Source: Cupriavidus basilensis OR16
Lineage (GTDB): Bacteria > Pseudomonadota > Gammaproteobacteria > Burkholderiales > Burkholderiaceae
DNA length: 64,000 nt
NCBI RefSeq assembly: GCF_000243095.1
Contig: NZ_AHJE01000053.1
Location: 62,001-126,000, forward strand
Direction of reading: 5' to 3'
Below are positions 25,616 through 34,444 of the stretch, piece by piece. Position 1 is the stretch's first letter. Every line of letters begins with the position of its first letter. A program made the translations under genes and the position numbers. The notes beneath the pieces were generated by a model that searched no databases, was not told where the DNA came from, and saw nothing but the letters and a program-made list of their open reading frames with translations.

Positions 25616-26524
25616 ATGACACTCAAGCAGCTGGAAGCGTTCTACTGGGCCGCGAAACTCGGCAGTTTTTCCGTAGCCGCCGCGCGCCTGCATGTCACGC
25701 AGTCATCGCTATCAAAGCGCATCGCCGAGCTGGAAGACGATCTGGGAAAGGCGTTGTTCGACCGTACCGGGCAACGCTCGGTGATCACCGACGCGGGCGA
25801 ACGCCTGCTTGAGCATGCTGCCCAGATCCTTGACATAGAAAGCCGCATCCGTTCGGACCTGGACATGGCTGGCGCGCTGCGCGGGAGCTGCCGGTTCGGC
25901 ATCAGCGAGCTGGTTGCGTCCACCTGGTTCCCGCGCCTGGTCGCGCGGGTGCGCGAGCTACATCCCAATCTGGTGCTGGAGCCGCAGGTGGATCTGACGC
26001 GCAACCTGGAGCGCAAGCTGGAACGCGGCGAGCTGGACTTCGCGATCATTCCCGGCCCCTCCACCTCGCCCAACCTGTCACAGGAAAAAGTCGGTGAGCT
26101 GGCCTACAAGTGGATGGCGTCGCCGCAGCGGCTGGCGTGCGGCACAGTCCTCACGCCCCGGCATTTCGCCGAGCATCCGGTGATCATGCTCAGCGCCGAA
26201 GCCGGCCTGACATTGGCCTTCGAAAGATGGGCGGCGGAGCAAAATCTCGAGATCCCAAGGGCGCTGGTTTGCAACAGCCTGTCGGCATTGATTGCCATGG
26301 TGATGGCGGGCGTGGGGATCAGCCTTTTCCCGCAGTCCTACGTGGCGCCGTTTGTGCGCGCGGGCAAGCTGGCAGAGCTGGCGAGCAAGCCGGCGCCGCA
26401 CAACCTGTCTTACGTGAAGGCGGTCACGATGGAGGAGGCGGATTTTTCGGTGAGTTCACCGTTGTGGCCGGAGGCCACAACGGTGAACGGAAAAGGCAAA
26501 GCGAAAACCGCGAGGGGAAAATAA
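25616..26524 (+). CDS. LysR-family regulator
   Basis: 302 residues. The N-terminal helix-turn-helix reads QLEAFYWAAKLGSFSVAAAR followed by LHVTQSSLSKRIAELEDDLG; the effector domain follows. It is divergent from the Bug receptor gene (155-base spacer), the classic LysR arrangement. The last 20 residues are basic and atypical (GKGKAKTARGK) and are encoded after a perfect inverted repeat at 26455-26487. Confidence 0.92.
   Translation: MTLKQLEAFYWAAKLGSFSVAAARLHVTQSSLSKRIAELEDDLGKALFDRTGQRSVITDAGERLLEHAAQILDIESRIRSDLDMAGALRGSCRFGISELVASTWFPRLVARVRELHPNLVLEPQVDLTRNLERKLERGELDFAIIPGPSTSPNLSQEKVGELAYKWMASPQRLACGTVLTPRHFAEHPVIMLSAEAGLTLAFERWAAEQNLEIPRALVCNSLSALIAMVMAGVGISLFPQSYVAPFVRAGKLAELASKPAPHNLSYVKAVTMEEADFSVSSPLWPEATTVNGKGKAKTARGK
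26455..26487. repeat. perfect 15-bp inverted repeat
   Basis: TTCACCGTTGTGGCC, three bases, GGCCACAACGGTGAA. The stem lies inside the 3' end of the lysR gene, about 45 bases before the convergent stop of the enolase-superfamily gene. RNA from either strand would fold into the same strong hairpin. There is no adjoining T-run on either side, so a simple rho-independent terminator is unlikely. Confidence 0.8.
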
Positions 26525-26531
26525 CCCCCCT

Positions 26532-27641
26532 CTAGTTCACCCGGTACCGTTTCACCATATCCCAGTCAAGCTGGATATCGAATCCTGGCCCTTGCGGAAT
26601 CGCCATGATGCCATCCTTGATGGCGGGCGGATTTACCCACATGCCGGGGAAGATCGGGTCGCGGTCCGGGTCGGGGAAGCACTCCACGCAGATCCCGTGC
26701 GGCATCGCGCCTAGCATGTGCGAGGCGATCTGCGGCTCCTCGTGGTGGGCCATGCGCACGCCAACCAACGCGCAAGCTGCCGCGGCGCGCCGCCACTCGG
26801 TGATGCCGCCGCCTTCCGATGCGTCGAAGTTGATGATGTCCACGGCCCCGGCATCCAGCAGCCGGCGCACGCCCGCCGCGCTGACTTCGCTCTGGCCTGC
26901 GTTGATGGGAATCGATGTGGCGCGACGCACGGCCGCCATGCCGCGCGCATCGTCATGCCAGTGGCAGGGTTCCTCGAACCAGGCAATGTCGTAGGGCTCG
27001 ATCAACCGTGCAAAGCGGGTCGCATCCTGGATGCTCCAGCCGCGGTTGGCGTCCACCGCAATCAGGAAATCGTCGCCGCCGCCCTGCCGCGCGTACTTCA
27101 CGCGCTCGGCATCTTCCTCGGGCGATACGCCGCCCACCTTGACCTTGCAGCCCGCCATGCCTACCGATTTCAGCCATGCCATTTCGGCAGCGAGGTCGGA
27201 GAGGGTCTTACCCGGCAGGTAGTAGCCGGCGATGGCAATGATCGGGATCTCCTGGCGATAGCCGCCAAGCAGCCGGCACACGTTGATGCCCAGCGACTTG
27301 CCCACCAGGTCCCACACGGCCGTATCCACGCAGGCGATTGCGTTCATCACCAAGGGGCGGTCGGGCGCCGCGATGGTAAGCCGAAACAGTTTCTCCCAGA
27401 TGCGTTCGCAAGCGTAAATGGATTCGCCCACCAGCAGCGGCGCCATGTCCTGCTCGATCATGCGGGCGATCTCCGGGCCGTGTTCGCGGGGGTCGCCGTT
27501 GTACACCTCGCTGACCAGCCCCGAACTGGTGTGGATGCGCGTGATCACGGTCGCGCGGCTGGTGACACGGTAGGAGCTGCCGGAGAACACTTTGTTGAGC
27601 GGGATGCTGACGGCGATAGCCTCGACGCGTTCGATCTTCAT
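26532..27641 (-). CDS. enolase-superfamily enzyme (mandelate racemase subgroup)
   Basis: 369 residues. The barrel carries the KxK acid/base motif in GCKVKVGG, metal ligands in VDANRGW (Asp), WFEEP (Glu) and INAGQSE (Glu), and a conserved His in MAHHEEP, as in mandelate racemase and sugar-acid dehydratases. The reaction starts with proton removal next to a carboxylate; racemisation or dehydration cannot be distinguished by eye. ATG at 27641; a longer frame upstream has no homology. Downstream of a Bug receptor and a fumarase-type lyase in the same direction, so it may act on the acid imported by that system. Confidence 0.88.
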   Translation of the reverse strand: MKIERVEAIAVSIPLNKVFSGSSYRVTSRATVITRIHTSSGLVSEVYNGDPREHGPEIARMIEQDMAPLLVGESIYACERIWEKLFRLTIAAPDRPLVMNAIACVDTAVWDLVGKSLGINVCRLLGGYRQEIPIIAIAGYYLPGKTLSDLAAEMAWLKSVGMAGCKVKVGGVSPEEDAERVKYARQGGGDDFLIAVDANRGWSIQDATRFARLIEPYDIAWFEEPCHWHDDARGMAAVRRATSIPINAGQSEVSAAGVRRLLDAGAVDIINFDASEGGGITEWRRAAAACALVGVRMAHHEEPQIASHMLGAMPHGICVECFPDPDRDPIFPGMWVNPPAIKDGIMAIPQGPGFDIQLDWDMVKRYRVN

Positions 27642-27700
27642 GATTGCGGTCTTCCTGTTTGCAGCGTTGTGTGAAGCGGTGGTGACTGGCTCAACCCCGG

Positions 27701-28690
27701 CTAGTCGATGGTGGCGCCCGAGCGCTTGACGATGGCCGCCCACTTCGAGCTCTCGGACGTGATGTAGGCACCCAGCGCCTCCGGCGTGGAGCCCACCGGC
27801 ACGATGCCGTCAATCAGGAAGCGGCGGCGCAGCTCCGAGTCCTTGATCAGGCCGGCAATCTCGTTACTGAGCCGCGTGACGATGGGGCGCGGCGTGCCGC
27901 GGGGCGCCAGCAGCGCATACCAGACGTTCGATTCGTAGCCGGGCACGCCGGCCTCGGCAATGGTGGGCACGTCCGGCATCGAGACCGCCCGCTGCGCCGT
28001 GGACACGGCCAGCACGCGCAGCTTGCCCGCCTTGATCTGCTGGGACGCCACGCCGTAGCTGGCAAACATCACGTTCACCTGGCCGGCCAGCAGCGCGGGC
28101 ATGGCCGGGCCGGTGCCCTTGAAGGGCACGTGAACGAGGTCGAGCCCCGCCATCGATTTGAGCAACTCCATCGACAGGTGCGGGCCGCTGCCATTCCCGG
28201 ACGAGCCATAGGTGTACTTGCCGGGGTTCGCCTTGACCAGCTTGATGAACTCGGCGAGGTTCCTGGCGGGCACGGACGGATGCACCACCAGGAAGTAAGG
28301 CGCCGAAGCCACCAGGGACACCGGCTCGAAATCCTTGATCGGGTCGTATGGCAGATTGCGATAAAGACTCTGGTTCACCGCCAGTTGCGAGGTCAGCGCC
28401 AGCGCCAGCGTGTAGCCGTCGTTGGGCGCCTTGGCGACCATATCCATGCCGATGTTGCCGTTGGCCCCGCCGTGGTTGTCCACGATGATGCGCTGACCCA
28501 TCCGCTCCGACAGGTACAAGGTGAGCGGACGCGCGACGGTATCGCCACCGCCGCCGACCGGGTATGGCACGACCACGCGAACGGGCCGGTTGGGATAAGT
28601 ATCGGTGGGCGCGGCGGCTGCTACGGCGGCGGTCACGCAAAGCAATGCCGTTGCAACAACGCGGCCAAGCTGCTGGGCGATTCGGTCCAT
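27701..28690 (-). CDS. Bug/TctC-family periplasmic receptor
   Basis: 329 residues with a signal peptide (cleavage after AAA about residue 27) and the mature start TYPNRPVRVVVPYPVGGGGD containing the ligand-binding glycine-rich loop; GGANGNIGMDMVAKAPNDGY is a family hallmark. It lies between the fumarase-superfamily lyase (41 bases) and the enolase-superfamily gene (59 bases), all minus strand. No permease genes accompany it. Ligand unknown. Confidence 0.92.
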   Translation of the reverse strand: MDRIAQQLGRVVATALLCVTAAVAAAAPTDTYPNRPVRVVVPYPVGGGGDTVARPLTLYLSERMGQRIIVDNHGGANGNIGMDMVAKAPNDGYTLALALTSQLAVNQSLYRNLPYDPIKDFEPVSLVASAPYFLVVHPSVPARNLAEFIKLVKANPGKYTYGSSGNGSGPHLSMELLKSMAGLDLVHVPFKGTGPAMPALLAGQVNVMFASYGVASQQIKAGKLRVLAVSTAQRAVSMPDVPTIAEAGVPGYESNVWYALLAPRGTPRPIVTRLSNEIAGLIKDSELRRRFLIDGIVPVGSTPEALGAYITSESSKWAAIVKRSGATID

Positions 28691-28731
28691 GACGGTGTCT
28701 CCTTTCGTTATAGGTATGTGCTTGCCGGCTT

Positions 28732-29973
28732 TCAGTCCAGCCAGCCGCTTGCCCGTATCTTGTCGAGCAAGCTCTCGACAATCTCAGGCGCCAGGCCGAC
28801 GTAGGTGGCGGGATCGAGCAGTTGCTTGAGCGTGGCGGGGTCCAGCGCTTCGCAAATGGTGGCATTGCGCTGCAGCGCCTGCTCGAAGGTGATGCCCCCT
28901 TCCATGCCCTGCATGGCGGCGGCGTAGACCAGTTCATGCGCGGTCTGCTTTCCGACCTTCTCGGAGAGCGCGAACATCACGCGCTCCACCGCCTTCCACT
29001 CCATGCGCACCGCCGCCACGTCACGCTCGTGCTCCGCCATCTGCGCGTCGTGCATCATCGCCACGCTGTAGCGGATGGCGCGGCTGAGCGTCACCACCGT
29101 CTCCACCACGGCGGGGTTGCGCTTGTGCGGCATGGTGGATGACCCGACCTTGCCTTCGTTGAACGGCTCCGCCAGTTCGCCGACCTCGTCGGCCTCGAGG
29201 TTCATGATGGCATTGGCGATCTTTCCCAGCGTGGCGCCGATCAGACCGAGCACGCTCACGTACTCGCCAAGGCGGTCGCGCGCGGGCTGCCAGCTGATGT
29301 CGGCCACGTTCAGGCCCAGCCGCGCCATCAATCGCGCCTCCAGCGCCATGGCGTGCGGGCCGAACGAGGCCTTGGTGCCCACCGCGCCCACCATCTGGCC
29401 AACGAAGGTGCGCGCCTCCAGCGCCTGCATCCGCTCGTGGTGGCGGCCAAGCTCCGACAACCAGACCGCGCACTTATGGCCAAAGGTGATCGGCAAAGCC
29501 TGCACCGAATGGGTCCGTCCGGCCATCGGCGTGTGCTTGTGCGCATCCGCCAGCCGATACAGTTCGCGCGAAGCCGCGGTCAGGTCGCGCATCAGGATGC
29601 TGTGCGCCTCGCGCACCTGCAGCATCATGCCGGTGTCGTACACGTCCTGCGAAGTCGGTCCGAAATGCACGAACTCGCCCAGCGCGCCCGCGCACTGGCG
29701 CTGCAGCGCGCGCACCGCGGGCACCAGCGGATGCTTCACACGGCGTGTTTCGCGGGCGAGCGCCGCCATGTCGATATCGGCGACGTTGGCCCGCGCCGCG
29801 ATCTCGCCGGCCGCAGCCGAGGGAATGATGTCCAGCGCCGCTTGCTCAAGTGCCAGTGCCGCCTCGAAATCGAACCACTTCTGTACCCGGTTCTCCTCCG
29901 AGAACACGGCACGCATCTCATCCGTGCTCCACATATGCTGCTGCAGGGGCTGGTCGAACACACTGGAAGTCAT
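28732..29973 (-). CDS. fumarase/adenylosuccinate lyase-superfamily lyase
   Basis: 413 residues, all-helical. The signature loop GSSTMPHKRNP near residue 285 is intact, and GRTHSVQALPITFG carries the catalytic-histidine segment. Family reactions release fumarate or cyclise 3-carboxymuconate (PcaB). The length suits adenylosuccinate-lyase-like or PcaB-like enzymes; context with Bug receptors and an enolase-superfamily enzyme points to catabolism, not purine synthesis. GTG at 29976 is an alternative start. Divergent from lysR at 30078, which is the likely regulator. Confidence 0.85.
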   Translation of the reverse strand: MTSSVFDQPLQQHMWSTDEMRAVFSEENRVQKWFDFEAALALEQAALDIIPSAAAGEIAARANVADIDMAALARETRRVKHPLVPAVRALQRQCAGALGEFVHFGPTSQDVYDTGMMLQVREAHSILMRDLTAASRELYRLADAHKHTPMAGRTHSVQALPITFGHKCAVWLSELGRHHERMQALEARTFVGQMVGAVGTKASFGPHAMALEARLMARLGLNVADISWQPARDRLGEYVSVLGLIGATLGKIANAIMNLEADEVGELAEPFNEGKVGSSTMPHKRNPAVVETVVTLSRAIRYSVAMMHDAQMAEHERDVAAVRMEWKAVERVMFALSEKVGKQTAHELVYAAAMQGMEGGITFEQALQRNATICEALDPATLKQLLDPATYVGLAPEIVESLLDKIRASGWLD

Positions 29974-30060
29974 CACAGAGGCCTTTTACGCTGGGAGAAG
30001 ATGTGGCGATTCTCTGCTTCCCATATCTTTCTGTAAAATGACATGTTTGTAGACAATCAT

Positions 30061-30073
30061 TGCCATAATGGCA
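30061..30073. promoter_or_regulatory. candidate LysR operator
   Basis: TGCCAT, A, ATGGCA: a perfect 6-1-6 palindrome just upstream of the lysR start (30078) in the 100-base spacer to the divergent lyase gene. Its position next to the regulator start fits autorepression. Confidence 0.5.
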
Positions 30074-30077
30074 TGAT

Positions 30078-31019
30078 ATGACCCTCCAACAACTTCGCTG
30101 CATCCAGGCTGTGATCGCCAGCAACCTCAGCGTGTCCCGCGCCGCGGATGCGCTGCACACGACCCAGCCCGCGGTGAGCAAACTCATCCGGTCGCTGGAA
30201 AACGAGATTGGCGTGGAGCTGTTCGTGCGCCGCGGCAACCGGCTGGTGGCGCTGACCGATGCGGGACAGGAAGCAGCGGCGCTGTCCCGCCGGGTGCTGA
30301 ACGACACGCGCGCGCTGACCAACCTGGCGCAAGCCAACCTTGCCGCGAGCAGGGGCACCTTGTGTGTGGGCACCACGCATATCCACGCCCGCTACGCCCT
30401 GCTCGACGTGATCCGGCGCTTCACCGCCGCGCATCCGGCCGTCAACCTGGAGTTGCTGCAAGGCACGCCCGCCCAGATCGTGCAGTGGGTGGCCGAAGGC
30501 GCGGTGGAACTCGGCGTCTCGACGCTGCCGCCGAAGACGCCGGAGGGCATCCTCACGCTGGAGGCCTATCCCATCCCGCGCTGCCTGATCGTGCCCAGGC
30601 GGCATCCGCTGCTCAAGCTCAAGAAGGTCACGATCGAAGATATCGCGCAGTATCCGCTCGTGACCTATGACGAGCACTTCAATTCCGGGTGGGTGGTGAC
30701 ACGGGAGTTCCAGCGCAAAGGGCTGTCGCCGCGGGTCGTGGTGCGGGCCACCGACGCGAATGTGATCAAGGCTTATGTGGCGGCGGGGCTGGGGGTGGCT
30801 GTGATCCAGCAGATGGCGCTTGAGCCGGCGCGGGATGTTGACCTGGCGGTGATCGATACCGGGGGGATCTTTCCCGCATCCATGGCGGCCATCAGCTTGC
30901 GGGACGACCAGTATGTACGCGGCTATATGCAAGACTTCATCGGCATGATCTCGCCGAAGGGGGCGGCGCAGGTACTGGGGTTGGCCGCCGGAGCGGCACG
31001 GGCCGGCTCCGGGGCATAG
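30078..31019 (+). CDS. LysR-family regulator, CysB-like subgroup
   Basis: 313 residues. N-terminus MTLQQLRCIQAVIASNLSVS with helix-turn-helix ALHTTQPAVSKLIRSLENEI, the form seen in CysB/Cbl. The effector-domain segment VTYDEHFNSGWVVTREFQRKG also follows CysB. Divergent from the fumarase-superfamily lyase gene. Because the module has no sulfur-assimilation genes, a catabolic role is more likely than cysteine control; known CysB-like proteins bind small sulfur metabolites, so the effector is open. Confidence 0.9.
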   Translation: MTLQQLRCIQAVIASNLSVSRAADALHTTQPAVSKLIRSLENEIGVELFVRRGNRLVALTDAGQEAAALSRRVLNDTRALTNLAQANLAASRGTLCVGTTHIHARYALLDVIRRFTAAHPAVNLELLQGTPAQIVQWVAEGAVELGVSTLPPKTPEGILTLEAYPIPRCLIVPRRHPLLKLKKVTIEDIAQYPLVTYDEHFNSGWVVTREFQRKGLSPRVVVRATDANVIKAYVAAGLGVAVIQQMALEPARDVDLAVIDTGGIFPASMAAISLRDDQYVRGYMQDFIGMISPKGAAQVLGLAAGAARAGSGA

Positions 31020-31067
31020 GGCTTGGGCACATCCCTTCGCCCGCTAGCGGGGTCAGGGAAGCATGCC

Positions 31068-32630
31068 TCAATCCAGCGGCCGCCCAGGCCTGAACCCATC
31101 CCGCAGTTCCCGCTTGAGCACCTTCCCGATGGCACTGCGCGGCAGCACCTCCACCAGCTCCAGCACGGCAAGCCGCTGCGTCTTGCCAACCTGCTCGTTG
31201 GTCCACGCCATCAAGGCGTCATCGGACACCGTGGCACCATCGCGCCGAACCACAAATGCCACCGGCGTTTCACCCCATCGCTGCGAGGGCACGCCAACCA
31301 CCGCGCAATCGAGCACGTCGGGATGCTGCTGCAGGACCCCTTCCAGGTCGCTGGGATAGATATTGAAGCCCCCGCTGATGATCATGTCCTTCTTGCGGTC
31401 CATCAGCGTGAGAAAGCCGTCTTCGTCAAAGCGGCCAACGTCGCCGGTGCGGATGAAGAGCTTGCCGGTGGCGTCGCGCCATTCGGCGGCGGCGGTCTTC
31501 TCCGGCTGCTTGTGGTAGCCGGCCATGATGGCGTTGGAGTGGCCGACGACTTCACCGATTTCGCCCACGGGCACTTCATTGCCGTCGTCGTCGATCAGGC
31601 GGATGTCGTGTCCTTCCATGGGCTTGCCCACGGTGTGGAGCTTGGTGGGGAATTCGTGCGCGGCCAGCACGCAGCTGCCGCCGCCTTCTGTCATGCCGTA
31701 GTACTCGACCAGGCCACCGGGCCAGCGCTTGAGGACCTCGGCTTTGAGCGCGGCGGAGAGCGGCGCGCTGGTGGAGAATTTCATCCGGTACGAGGACAGG
31801 TCGTAGTCATCGAAGTCGGCGCGCGCCAGCAGGCGCTGGTATTGCACGGGCACCAGCATGCTGTGCGTGACGCGGTGCTGCGCAGCCAGTTGCAGATAGC
31901 GCTGCGCGTCGAACTTGGGCATCAGCACCGCGGTGCCGCCGAGCGCCAGCGTGGGAATGAAGCTGACCAGCGTGGTGTTGGAGTACAGCGGCGTGGAGAT
32001 CAGCGTGACGGCATCCGGGCCGTAGCCGCCGGATTCCTGGACGCGGCGGATCTGGTTCCAGCGCAGGGCGTGGGTGTGCACGATGCCCTTGGGCGTGCCG
32101 GTGGTGCCCGAGGAATAGATGATGTTGAAGACCTGTTGCGGTGCAACAGGATGGGCTTGCGGGCGGCTGCCCTGGCGCGCCAGCCAGGCTTCGAAGGCGA
32201 GGCCGGTGGGCGCATCGGCCAGCCCGATGAGCCGGGCCTGGATGCTGTCCTTGACGTCTGCGATCTCGCGCAGGACGTCCGCGTCGACAAAGAACAGCCG
32301 GGCGTCGGAGTCTTCGACCATGCCAGCCAGGCTGGCCGGCGTGGAGGACGGCGCCAGCGGCACCAGGGCCACGCCTGCGCGCAGGCCGCCGATGAGGATG
32401 GCGGCGTATTCGTTTGACGCTGCCGCGCAGATGGCGAGCGAGGCGCCGGGCTGCAGGCCATCGCGCTGCAAGGCGGCGGCGACGCGGTCGGCCAGCGCGT
32501 CGAATTCGGCATAGGTGAGCGAGCCGCGGCTGTCGACGACCGCGACCTGCTGAGGCCGCTCGGCGGCGTGCAGGCGGACGCAGTCCGCGAGGTTGCCAAT
32601 CGGCTGTGCCAGAAGTTCTGTGATGCCCAT
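31068..32630 (-). CDS. AMP-forming acyl/aryl-CoA ligase
   Basis: 520 residues of the ANL superfamily: P-loop YSSGTTGTPKG near residue 180, EYYGMTEGGG, IRTGDVGRFDEDGFLTLMDR, GGFNIYPSDLE and the lysine in SAIGKVLKREL. It is the last gene of the minus-strand hydroxyquinol module. It resembles 4-coumarate/cyclohexanecarboxylate/long-chain ligases equally by eye. Not a close duplicate of the ligase at 19.5-21.0 kb, although both sit at an end of a maleylacetate pathway cluster. Confidence 0.9.
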   Translation of the reverse strand: MGITELLAQPIGNLADCVRLHAAERPQQVAVVDSRGSLTYAEFDALADRVAAALQRDGLQPGASLAICAAASNEYAAILIGGLRAGVALVPLAPSSTPASLAGMVEDSDARLFFVDADVLREIADVKDSIQARLIGLADAPTGLAFEAWLARQGSRPQAHPVAPQQVFNIIYSSGTTGTPKGIVHTHALRWNQIRRVQESGGYGPDAVTLISTPLYSNTTLVSFIPTLALGGTAVLMPKFDAQRYLQLAAQHRVTHSMLVPVQYQRLLARADFDDYDLSSYRMKFSTSAPLSAALKAEVLKRWPGGLVEYYGMTEGGGSCVLAAHEFPTKLHTVGKPMEGHDIRLIDDDGNEVPVGEIGEVVGHSNAIMAGYHKQPEKTAAAEWRDATGKLFIRTGDVGRFDEDGFLTLMDRKKDMIISGGFNIYPSDLEGVLQQHPDVLDCAVVGVPSQRWGETPVAFVVRRDGATVSDDALMAWTNEQVGKTQRLAVLELVEVLPRSAIGKVLKRELRDGFRPGRPLD

Positions 32631-32814
32631 AGGGTTGTCCTGTCTCCACTTGGCGTCGCGAGAGACGGGTCCGGGGAGAACTGTCTGGCGCGCGCGAATT
32701 ATCGTTTTGAACGGCCGGGCATCCGGCGTTCATCCCACCGGCCCGCCGGTATTGCCGCAGGCCAGTGGAGATTTTCGCACGGCCGCGGCAAGGCTGCCCG
32801 CGGCCGCTGGATAT

Positions 32815-33126
32815 TCACGCAGACGGCTCGTAGTCCACCTGGTGCCGTGCGATGCGCAAGTCGCCAAGCTCTTCCTTCACGCGCAGGTGCTCCGGGTGGC
32901 TGGCATAGCCCTCTAGCGCCTTTTGCGATTCGAACTCGGAGTACAGGACCACGTCGCAGGCGTAGTTGACCTTGCTCGAGTCCACGCCCACCTCCAGGTG
33001 GCGCATTCCGGGAATCCGGCCGCGAAGCCCTTCGAACGCAAGCTTGAGCCGGGACACGGCGTCTTGCTTGTCGACTTCGGTCTCTCCGCGCAGGTTCCAC
33101 ATCACGATGTGTTTGACGATGGACAC
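32815..33126 (-). CDS. Dabb-family (stress-responsive A/B barrel) protein
   Basis: 103 residues: IVKHIVMWNLRGETEVDKQD start, GLRGRIPGMRHLEVGVD, YSEFESQKALEGYASHPEHL, the regular ferredoxin-like repeat of dimeric A/B-barrel proteins. Family members include small aromatic-polyketide cyclases and accessory proteins in catabolic operons. The spacer in front of it contains 10-bp tandem repeats (33137-33186). Expected to be cytoplasmic; function in the pathway unknown. Confidence 0.85.
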   Translation of the reverse strand: MSIVKHIVMWNLRGETEVDKQDAVSRLKLAFEGLRGRIPGMRHLEVGVDSSKVNYACDVVLYSEFESQKALEGYASHPEHLRVKEELGDLRIARHQVDYEPSA

Positions 33127-33136
33127 GATTTCTCCC

Positions 33137-33186
33137 TTTGCCGACTTTGGCCGATCTTGGCCGATCTTCCTGATATTCCTGACATT
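33137..33186. repeat. 10-bp tandem repeats upstream of Dabb gene
   Basis: About five degenerate copies, the central two being identical TTGGCCGATC, flanked by TTTGCCGAC and TTCCTGATAT/TCCTGACAT. They fill the 69-base spacer between the dioxygenase and Dabb genes, just upstream of the Dabb start. Confidence 0.7.
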
Positions 33187-33195
33187 GAGCCAACG

Positions 33196-34410
33196 TTAAG
33201 CTGGCGGGAAACCGACCTTCTGCGGCCACAGGTTGCTAAAGGCATGCACGCTCGACTGCCCGTAGACGCCGGCCCGCGTGAAGGGCTCGCCGGCCAGCCA
33301 GACCTTGGCCTCGCCGAGCGACGGGAAATCGATCACCAGCAGGCTGCCGACCATGCTGGTGCCGTCCTCGCCCAGCAGCGGGCCAGCAAAGGCAATGCTG
33401 CCGGCCTTGGCGCCGAGGTAGACCTTGTGCTCCGGGCGCACGCGGGCGCGCAGTTCGCTGGTGCCGGGCTTGTCGAGAAGATGGAATACAAACAGCATGG
33501 GGCTTACCTCCTGGACGGCGCCGGTGCTGCCGGTGCCGGGTTGAGAATGAAATCGAAGTCCAGCGTGCCAATCGAAGTCCAGCGTGTAGAACGGCGTGGC
33601 CGATGGCGTGCCGTCCGGGGCGGTGCCGGCTTCGTGCTGCACCCAGTCCGCGATCAGGGAGCTGCGCACGCCGAAGACCGTGTCGGACTCCAGGTATTCG
33701 CCGCCTTCGCGGAACACATGGGTGATGAGCGTTTCGTAGCCAGGCGCGGAGATCATGAAGTGCAGGTGCGCGGGGCGCCACGGATGGCGGCCCATGGCAT
33801 CGAGCATGCGGCCCACCGGCCCGTCGTGCGGGATCGGGTAGCACTCGGCCACGATCGACTTGAAGTGAAAGCCGCCGCTCTCGTCGGCCGTCAGCGTGCC
33901 GCGGCCCTGGCGGCCATCGAGGCCCGCTTGCTGTACGTCATAGAGGCCTTCCGAATCTGCCTGCCAGACTTCCAGCCGCGCGTTCGGCACCGCCTCGCCC
34001 GTCACGCTCTTGACCTTGCCGCTGACATAGCACGGCTCACCGGTCATGCCGTTGCCTACGTCGGCGCCCAGTTCGTACTCTGGCGCGTCATCGACGTAGA
34101 ACGGCCCGAATACCGTGGCCTCGGTGCAGCCGCGCGGCTTCTTGTGGTTCTGCGCGGTGACCAGCGTGGACAGGCCCAGGGTGTCGGACAGCAGGATGAA
34201 CTCCTGCCGGCTGCCGGTGCAGGTGTGGCCGACTTCAGTCAGGAACTTGATGCCTTCGGCCCATTCGCCTTCCGTGAGCTGCACCTCGCGGGCGAAGGCG
34301 TGGAGATGCTGGACCAGGCTGGTCATGATCTCCTTGAGCCGCCCGTTGGGCATGTCGGCATGCCGCGCCAGCACGGCCTGAGTGATGGTCTCTTCGTCTA
34401 GATTGCGCAT
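33196..34410 (-). CDS. hydroxyquinol 1,2-dioxygenase fused to YciI domain
   Basis: 404 residues from the ATG at 34410. Residues 1 to about 290 are an intradiol dioxygenase: GLYDVQ and CYPIPHDG supply the two tyrosines, RPAHLHF the two histidines of the Fe(III) site; the helical dimerisation domain lies N-terminal. The last 100 residues (from MLFVFHLLDKPG) are a complete YciI protein. The fusion is caused by a 19-base duplication at 33551-33586: removing it restores an ending LDFDFILNP... and a TAA, followed by AGGAGG and the YciI ATG. Ring cleavage of hydroxyquinol gives maleylacetate. The 30-residue linker is out-of-frame sequence. Confidence 0.85.
   Translation of the reverse strand: MRNLDEETITQAVLARHADMPNGRLKEIMTSLVQHLHAFAREVQLTEGEWAEGIKFLTEVGHTCTGSRQEFILLSDTLGLSTLVTAQNHKKPRGCTEATVFGPFYVDDAPEYELGADVGNGMTGEPCYVSGKVKSVTGEAVPNARLEVWQADSEGLYDVQQAGLDGRQGRGTLTADESGGFHFKSIVAECYPIPHDGPVGRMLDAMGRHPWRPAHLHFMISAPGYETLITHVFREGGEYLESDTVFGVRSSLIADWVQHEAGTAPDGTPSATPFYTLDFDWHAGLRFHSQPGTGSTGAVQEVSPMLFVFHLLDKPGTSELRARVRPEHKVYLGAKAGSIAFAGPLLGEDGTSMVGSLLVIDFPSLGEAKVWLAGEPFTRAGVYGQSSVHAFSNLWPQKVGFPPA
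33551..33586. repeat. 17-bp direct repeat, period 19 (gene-fusing duplication)
   Basis: AATCGAAGTCCAGCGTG occurs at 33551-33567 and again at 33570-33586, two bases apart. The 19-base period is not a multiple of three, so it shifts the dioxygenase frame past its old stop and into the YciI gene. Confidence 0.9.
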
Positions 34411-34444
34411 GATGTGTGCTCTCTTGTGGTCGTTCTTGATGACA

